NCBI GenBank assembly: GCA_018340805.1
Contig: JACMZG010001870.1
Span: 50,975,861 to 51,039,860, forward strand
DNA from: Microvelia longipes
Taxonomy: Eukaryota > Arthropoda > Insecta > Hemiptera > Veliidae
Length of the DNA stretch: 64,000 nucleotides
Direction: 5' to 3'
A program made the position numbers and the translations under genes. The notes beneath the pieces were generated by a model, which saw only the letters and a program-made list of their open reading frames with translations, ran no database searches and was not told the DNA's origin. Below, in pieces: positions 53,901-62,900 of the stretch (its first letter is position 1; the number at the start of each line of letters is the position of its first letter).

Positions 53901-56900
53901 ATCAGCCTGGAGGCAAACTGCCCCTTCACTTCCTTGAGGAGGCTTACCGCAGTACTCACGGGCACTCTTTACCCACACATGGTTACAGGAGTGTTATAGC
54001 CCTTCTGGAAGCTATGTCTCACACACTCTGTCTACGAGGGAAAGAACCCAGAAAGACTGTCTTCCTTAACCGAGACCTTCTCTCTAGTTAGTGTTCTGAT
54101 TAGTAACATTATACTTTGTAGGATTCGGTGGTTATTAAACGCTACCCACAATATTCTTGACCTCTACCTACAGTCTATCGTTTAGTTTAAAAATCTTGAC
54201 AGGTCAGTTTAGACACCACTGATTCTTAAATTCTTCTGATTCTTGATTGATTGAAGAAAAAAATCTCTGCAAGAAGGGAGCGGGAAAAAACTATGTAAAC
54301 AAATCAGGTTATTTTACCCGTATTTTCTTAGCGATGTTTTTTTTTTCATTTCTTTTGTGTAGTTTTATTTTAAAATATCATTGTTAAGATTAATTTGAAA
54401 GTAGTTTTCAAACGATGTAATCAAAAGAAGAACCACAAACAAAGTGAACGATTGCCGGGAAGAAGGTTTTTTCCCTACAGCGGTTATTGTGGTAGGGATT
54501 TTTTTCTCTTTTTAAGTGAGAGGTTGGCAGTGGCTTCTCTGATTGGTCAATCCCCAAAATACTTATGACCTTGGGGATTTTTAAACTAAACGATAGACTG
54601 TAAGTTCTAGTTCAACTATACTGTGGCAAGTGTTTAATTACATAAATTCTCACCTAAATTTAGCAGTAGTGACCTAAATTTAGTGCTGACATTTCTTGTT
54701 TATGATATATTAACCCCAACATAAACTGAATTGGAAATATATTTTTAGCCCCAACATAAACTGAAATGGAAATATATATTTTTAGCCCGAACATAACTGA
54801 ATTGGAAATATATTTTTTAGCCCCAACATTAACTGAATTGGAAATATATTTTTAGCCCCAACTAAACTGAATTGGAAATATATTTTTAGCCCCAACATAA
54901 ACTGAATTGGAAATATATTTTTAGCCCCAACATAAACTGAATTGGAAATATATTTTTAGCCCCAACATAAACTAAATTGGAAGTATATTTTTAGCCCCAA
55001 CATAAACAGAAATGGAAGTATATTTTTAGCCCCAACATAAACTGAAATGGAAATATATGTTTAGCCCCAACATAAACTGAATTGGAAATATATTTTTAGC
55101 CCCAACATAAACTGAATTGGAAATATATTTTTAGCCCTAACATAAAAAGAAATGAAAATATATTTTTAGCCCCAACATAAACAGAAATGGAAGTATATTT
55201 TTAGCCCCAACATAAACTGAAATGGAAATATATTTTTAGCCCCAACATAAACTGAAATGGAAATATATTTTCGTCTATGATTCCTCCTTAAAATAAGAAT
55301 TTTGTGCAAAAGTAGAGTTAATTATGTGTGAACTTAGAGCTTTAACGGCTGTTTGGCGTAAAAATTATTAATACAAGTCTGATGAGGATTCTTTTTAATA
55401 TTTTCTACTAAGCCAGTAATAAACAAAAGTTTCTACCTGGAACACTGTGGTATACTTTCAGCAAAGAGACTAATACTATTAGAGGGAGTACAGAACCCGA
55501 TTAACACAGTGATAAGGGGTCTGGAAGTGAGACAGTTTCCATAGGTGCCGTAACTGTACTTATCTCCCTAGAGAGAGACTAGATACTCCCCACCCCTCTA
55601 CAACTCCTATTGTAGCTCTACACTCTACAAACGGCGGGCATTTTTCAGTGATGCCACATTAAACCACTTTATTCAACACTTACAATTAAAGAATACGTGC
55701 AATAGATAATAATTAAAACTTATTTTAAATTCATTTTACTTGATTTAAAACAAAATAGTCGAAAAATAATTTAATATTTACGTGAAAATGTAATTATTAT
55801 GAAAATAAAAAAATTACATCGCCAATGTACCATTACGGCACCTAGCTACCCAAGGAATGATAAGAACTGTTGTATCCTCCCTCTAATTAGTCTCTTTGAC
55901 TTTCAGAAATGAAATTTTAAGATTAGTATTAGCCTCGTCCACACCACTACCAGGGCCATAGTCCATGTAGAAGCAATCTGTGTGTTGAAAACAAAATGCT
56001 GTCATCAGCATCTTTATTATCTAGTAGCAGCACGGATAATTATTGCATTGGTTAATTACTAATGTATAAGAATAAGAATTATCAGACAAAGAAGAAGCGC
56101 AAGTGAAGTATACAGTATTAATAAAACACCCAAGTCTCTCAACATATAATATTTATTGACAGAGCCAGCTTTCAACCTTTCGGTGTTAGGCACTGATGAT
56201 GACCGAAAGGTTGAAAGCTGGCTCGGTGTTAGGCACTGATGATGACCGAAAGGTTGAATGCTGGCTCTGTCAATAAATATTATATGTGGAGAGACTTGGG
56301 TGTTTTATTAATAAGAATTATAATATATTAGAGCACGCCTACTGTGGAGGGGGGGGGGTTGTACTGTGGTTATCCATTGACGTCACCCAAGTAACTGTAG
56401 GAATTTTTTCTTTCCGAAGTTGGGGACCTGCTGCTTCTATTAAAAAAGCTGTTTTTTCCATGTCAAAATATATAGCGCAGTAGAGAGTATAATTATAAAG
56501 AGTATAATTATACTCTAGGTACTCTCTAGGTAGAGAGTATAATTATACTTTAGGTACTCTCTAGGTAGAGAGTATAATTATAAAGGTATAATTATACTCT
56601 AGGTACTCTCTAGGTAGGTATAATTATAAAGAGTATAATTATACTCTAGGTACTCTCTAGGTAGAGAGTATAATTATAAAGAGTATAATTCTGATCCTGT
56701 TAATAATAATATTTTGTTAAAAATTTAGTTAGTTAACTTTAAATGAATTGTTAGAGTGGTTCTTACCTGTTAAGTAAGTAATGTTTTCTGTTGATTACTG
56801 AGGGAACTCAGTTCATTTCATTCATGGTATTGTTGTAGAAACAGAGACAAGCCAGGAAGTGCCGGTACAGACTCCTGGTATTTTATTCAACCCATCTGAT

Positions 56901-59900
56901 TACTCTCACCATCCAGCTCTGGACAATCAGGTGTGTAAATATCAAAGCTGCTCTAAACTATCTCCTACTCTACCTCTGATATGTCATATAGAATTTTGTT
57001 TTTTTGCTTTCGTAGTAATGTTAATTCAGTCAGTTTGTCTGTAAATCCCTGATGTAAGTTATACTCAAAAAAGTATTGCTAACAGCTGGTAGAAGCTTCA
57101 TTATGGTCTTCTTGGTTCTAGAGGTGCCTCATAGGGAAGCATCTTTTCAAATATGGAACCAATTTCTAAAATTAAGTTACACAAGTTGTAACAGTTATTT
57201 TAGTCGATAACCCTCCTTTGGCTAAATTCTATTACTAAGAATTTAAGGAGTGTGTTTTTTTATTCTATGATTTTTCTAGTTCTATGATTTTGTTAGCTTT
57301 ATCAGTAGGGTAGGGTTTGGTATTTCTGTTGTGTGTAAATAGTTGAGTGTTAGATAGTTGCGGTTATGAGTTGTTGGCCTAATGCTGGTACAAGTTTACT
57401 TTCTGTGAGAGGGAAGGTTATTGTGAGAGAGGTTAGTGTGTTCTGGACCATGTGATTCTGTATGGTCAAGTTTGTGAATTTTATGATAGTTGCCTTTTTT
57501 AAGGGATTAAACGGGGCAAAGTCATTATTGGGATTGTGGAAATACTTATTCCTAGGTCTGCTCCTCCCAAAGATTAGTTATTAAAAGTTAAGTGACAGAA
57601 TAGGCCCTTGTAGACGTACGGTTTTTCCCGACGGTTTTGGACTGTCGGTCCAAAACCGTCGGGAAAAACCGTGCGTCTAAATGCTGGGAAGGATCGATTG
57701 GACCGCTGGTAAAAACCGTGTGATGGACCGCGGTCCTGGACCGTCAGTTTTTTTGTTTTATGTGCATTTACACGTGCAGACCAGACTGGCGGATCAAGTC
57801 TGTCGGTTTTTTTATTTACTTTACAGCACTTAATTAAAAAAAATAAAGAAAAATAAATAAAAAAATCGGGTATGGGGTACCTTGGAACTTTTCTCATTCA
57901 TGATTACGCTAATTTATATATTTTAAATAATATAAAATATAAGTTACCATATTAGGATTCGAACCCTGTTCCATTAATTTTTAATAGTTAATATATTTTT
58001 TTTTGACCATTAAAGAGTTACAATTCAATCATCGATTATTTCTTTTTGCATGCACACATAACTTTTTCTTTTACTGTGAAGAAATGTACCTCATATTAAG
58101 TTGAATGTACCTAATATATTTACCTTAAAAATGTATTATAAGGTAAATACATTACTTTATCCTTTATCTCATATTTATGAGATAAAGAAAGGTTAAAAAT
58201 GTGATTCTTGTTATTCATGTAAACCCGCAATACAAGGAATGATTATGATTAAGATTAAACTCGGGTGCACCAACTGCCTTTACCTCGCCGCGTGTTGTTT
58301 ATTTTAAATTGTTGTGTGTTATATAAATAAGTGTTTACTTTATTTCTCAAAGTACTACACACTACACCAAACTAGTTAACTTTTTAATAATAATAATAAT
58401 AAGTAAAAAGACACTTTTACTTTTTTGATAATAATAATAACACTGCATAAATAACAATTGTTTTCTATAATAATACTAATTTTCTAGTACAAGAAACATA
58501 AAAAATAAACAAAAACAAATATAAAAAATAAATTATCTCTGGACTGTCACAAAAAACTTTCCGCCAGGCGGAAAGACCACGGACCGGTCCAAAACCGACA
58601 GTTTTTGTGTTTACACTAGCAGTTTTGGACCGTCGGTCCATCTCACGGTTTTGGACCGCGGATCTGGACCGTGCGCTTTATTTTCTTTTTATTTGGACTG
58701 TCGGTTTTTCCCGCGGTCCGGACCGCGGGAAAAACCGACAGTCCAAAACCGTCGGGAAAAACCGTACGTCTACAGGGGCCTAATAAAGTCAGTGTTCAAT
58801 CGTATCTGTCAGTAATAATTTTACTGTCAAGTCTGTCAGTATTAAGTCTAATAAAAGACTTAGTCTAAGGAACTCCATAATCGACGAAGCTCAGGTCGTA
58901 CTAAAATACAGTATAGTCTGGTGTTTGTCTTTTTGTAACCTCCATCCCAAAGTCGAAGTTGTCTTTGGGTTGGTCGTTGTCCACCTACCTTCACCTCATC
59001 AACTTACCTACCTACTTTATTTATATTCTTATGAGCAGAGAAGATCAGTAGAGAATAGTTTTTCCTTATCTTAAAATTTAACAAGTTTCGTGAACCCAAT
59101 CTTTCACAATTATGGAGATTGAAGACAATCTCTAGGAAATTTTTGTAATAGGGCCCCAAGGCTTTATTAAGTTAGGGAAAAATGTATTAGCGTAGGGACA
59201 CAGAAGTCAAGTTGTTAGTCAAGTGAACAGGTAAATACTTGATGACTTGCACATTGTGATTGTGATTAATATTTAATATATTTTGTTTTCTGGAGGTGAA
59301 GGAGAGTCTGTCTTTCCCTCCACGACAGTTGCATTATTTTCTTCGATAATTTGTTCAAAATAATGTTAAGAACTTGTTGCGATGGCAAAAGCAAATAAAG
59401 GTACGATATGAATATAATATGTGGTACGTACCACAGCCTTGGCTGATTTAGATCAAATACATTTATAATATAATGTTTATATATGTAACTGTAAACTTTT
59501 TGTTATGATCTAATAAATGGTAATTCATTCATTCATTCATTCACTCATTCATTCATTCACTCATTCATTCATTCATTTATTCATTCATTCATTCATTCAC
59601 TCATTCATTCTTCATTCACTCATTCATTCATTCATTCATTCATTCACTCATTCATTCATTCATTCATTCACTCATTCATTCATTCATTCATGTGGTACTG
59701 AGTTGCTCCTTAACTTGTCACAAAAATCTAAATATACTAAATCTAAAACTAAATATATAAAATAAGTTTATACCATTACTTAATAAATAAGGACACTATT
59801 TCAAGTATATCTATGATTTTGTTGGATTATAAAAGTTGAGCAGCATCGTGCGTGGTCAGTGCCTGGATGGGTGACCGCTGCAAAAGAAACGGATTTATGT

Positions 59901-62900
59901 ATTATCTGAGAACGAGCCAAGCAAATCCAAGGACGTATTGTAGTATGTATTTGGAAAATAGTGTTCTGTGGATGAGCGAAGCTAGTCCGAAGTAGATAGG
60001 ATGAGTGTAGTGAATCCATAGAGATATATACTAGAGGGGGCATAGCCTATCTTAATACATTGAGAGGCCTGAAACATTTTTAGTGGGGCTCTCAGGGGCT
60101 CTGTGTAACCTCATTGAAACCTCCTCTAAGAGGGAGTTAAAGATATAATTAATCAATTGTTTTCGACTTCCCACAGATTGTTTGTGTTGTGATTTGTATT
60201 TTAATATAATTTACTGTTTTATTTTTTTGTTCTGCTTATTTGATGAAAATGATAATCAAATGTGGTCAGGTTACTTTTTCGATGTTTCAAAATTCAACCA
60301 ATAGAGCCTCTCTAGTAATATATCTCTATGAGTGAATCTGATTTGATAAAGAAAAAGTTCTATGGCATCCTGCTCCCGTTTTAGCGAATTTTCATAATGA
60401 AAATGACGCTTATGAGGTTGTTCGGATGACGGAAGTTGAGGGTGGGAGTGAGCGGAATCGGTTCCTATTGGCTTCCTGATAACAAAAAAGTATGTCCGAA
60501 AAAAGTTTATATATATATGTATATATATATATATATATATGTATGTAAGAGTTTCTACCCTTTCGTATGGCGAACGATAACTCTCGAAGGCGTTCTCAAA
60601 TTGAAACGAAACTTTGCAAATCGCGAGATGTTGAGGAGGTTACGAGGCCTATTGTTTATAAAAACATTATGACGTCATCAATCAAAGTTATGACGTCATG
60701 AAAAAATTTTTTTTGAAACTTGAAATGGCTTTAAAACAAGGGTATTTCGTGTTTAGGTAGACGGCTAGCTAAATCGATTAAGACCAATTTCAGCTTCATC
60801 GGACCATCACAAATGGCGCAAACAGCATACATATATATATAATGTTGTATATATGTATACGTCCAGGTCAAAGACTTGTACGATATCTGTTGGGTTTAGT
60901 AGTGTTAGAGGATGGGGATATAGTATAAAAGATGGACCTCTACCTCTTGCTCCATCCTGGTAAGCCTGCTGTCCCAGAGAGACAGGACAAAAATGGCTTC
61001 CACTAAACCACGCCGAGCAAAGCAGGCCCGTAAAGCGGAAGAACCTCGAAGTAGTCTTTATATGGTCGAAGTCATTCTAAAACGATTGCGACCGGTTTCA
61101 GCTCAATCAGACAATCCTAAGATAGATAGTTCACTCCCGAGTGTAGTAGGAACACTCAATTGACAAGTTTGTGTTTATGATTTAAGTTGGGGCCTCATCA
61201 CTAGTCTTGAATAGCGCTAGTAGTAAAAATATATTTGCTCTATTCTCTACTAGATTGTGCTGTAGTATTTTTTTAAAAACATACAGTTGCCAATCGTTTA
61301 GTAAAATAAAATAAAAGTAAACAAACAACGATGTATTTTTGTTTTATAAAACTTGGGGCCCCCAAGTTGCTGCTTCGCGTGATGAGGCCCTCATCACGCG
61401 AAGCAGCACCATCGTTTTCTTAAAAAAATAACAATAATTCATTTTTAGTTTTTTAGACTTAACATTTAAATTTGATATCTGAGTATAACATCGGTTGGCG
61501 CAAACGGATAAGTAAGGAAAAACAAAAAATTGTAACTCTGACATTAGAGGTTCAATCCAAGGAGGGACGACAGAATGGGTGAAGTAAGAGTGAGATTTTA
61601 ATTTTTTTAACTTTTTACCAATTTATACGAAATTCTTATAGAGCTCTCTTGGGATCACTCATCCATCGACTACTCATCATTCTAGCGCTAAAAAGCTGAT
61701 AGAAAGACTTGATTACCCTCAACAGCTCGTTGTTTGGTTGAATAAAAATAAATAAATAAAATGTCAGAAATAAAAATATGTGACAGTTTCACGCTGTCAC
61801 CACTAGACTGTACTACTTGAGCCTCCTGCATCCCATCAAATATTTTTTTTAAATCTTTTAGTGAGCCATCTATGTTAATATTGTTTATCTATGATCCTAA
61901 GTGACGGAAGCGGTATTTTAATTTAAAACAAAAAATCATGAATATATTTTTGTTTATAACGATTGTTAGATTTTAATATTATAGAATACTATTAATAAAT
62001 AAAGTATTAATAAAATCTTAATTAGTAAAATCAAATTTGTGAGAAGCCTCTCAGGCCGCGAAGCGGGCCTGTGTGGAGAGGCTGTGAAAATTCGCTAGGT
62101 ACATGGCAAAATGCCATGTAACAAGAACAATAATGAAACAACACATCATACAAAACAACAATGTGGCCGCGAAGCGGCCACAGGGAGGCCCTCGGGCCGC
62201 GAAGCGGCCCGGTGGGCCGACGCCGCGGAGCAGACGAGGCGCGAAGCGCCGAGGCTGCGTAGCGGCTACGGGCCGAAGGCCCGTATTTTTTTTATTGAAC
62301 TATGTTGACCAAGAGCCCAGGAGTGTTTTGTTAATAAAAAGTGTAATGGCTGGATCTACAATTCTGCCGACTCGTATCGGATGGGTGTCCCAGGCAGAAC
62401 CACTTTAGGGGTCAAAGGTTCTGCCTGGGACCCCCATCCGATACGAGTCAGCAGAATTGCAGATCCTTGTTCAGGAAGGTATTTACGAAAAATTAAACCT
62501 GTTTCCAGCTATTACATTTTTACTAACTTCGGTGGTAAATTTGACATGTAAAGTGCGTTCTGCCTGAGACCCATCCGATACGAGTCGGCAGAATTGCAGA
62601 TCCTTGTTCAGGAAGTATTTACGAAAACTTGAGACCGGTTCCAGCCATTGCACTTTTTATTAAAAACACCCCTGGGCTCTTGGTCTAATAGGAAATGGTT
62701 TTATTATATATCCTTTTGACTTGTGTAAGCAGGATGAGGAAGATATGAACGAAGGTGTTATGACCAGTCCCGCTAGGTGGCCCACTATGTGGAGTAATGG
62801 CCTCACATCGGAAGAGTTTGATAATCAGGCAAGTATTCCCGTTTCAGTCTAGTAGAAGTAAAGTATTTATTTATTATTTATTTTATTTATTATTTTTTAT

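Larger units (their letters stand above)
60355..62125. mobile_element. Possible long element bounded by inverted gaaaattcgcta ends
   Basis: The left end (reverse complement of 60360-60395) reads tgaaaattcgctaaaac then atgccatagaac. The right end (62084-62121) reads tgaaaattcgctaggta then atgccatgtaac. The same terminus occurs alone at 19905-19965. Between the ends lie two TGACGTCA (CRE) boxes, a TATA-type promoter with a small basic ORF, two perfect palindromes and a tRNA-like SINE. No transposase. Boundaries are inference. Confidence 0.35.

Noticed and set aside
57574..57897. Minus-strand open frame at the edge of the 57603 element, and its partner at 58671
   Set aside because: They are mirror shadows of the terminal inverted repeats of the transposon.
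59517..59765. HSFIHSF-rich frame
   Set aside because: Produced by the (ATTC)n microsatellite.
60993..61060. Histone-like tail ([14 protein letters not shown])
   Set aside because: Basic composition only; no match to the ordered motifs of H2A, H2B, H3 or H4 and no histone fold follows.
62045..62284. Bacterial or organellar contamination for the GC-rich hairpin island
   Set aside because: It is continuous with host repeats (foldback copy on the right, shared tgaaaattcgcta terminus on the left), and part of it recurs near 19905.
62268..62296. GC hairpin plus T run as a bacterial-type terminator
   Set aside because: Shape fits, but the surroundings are eukaryotic introns and the hairpin is one of a cluster, so a terminator role is not supported.
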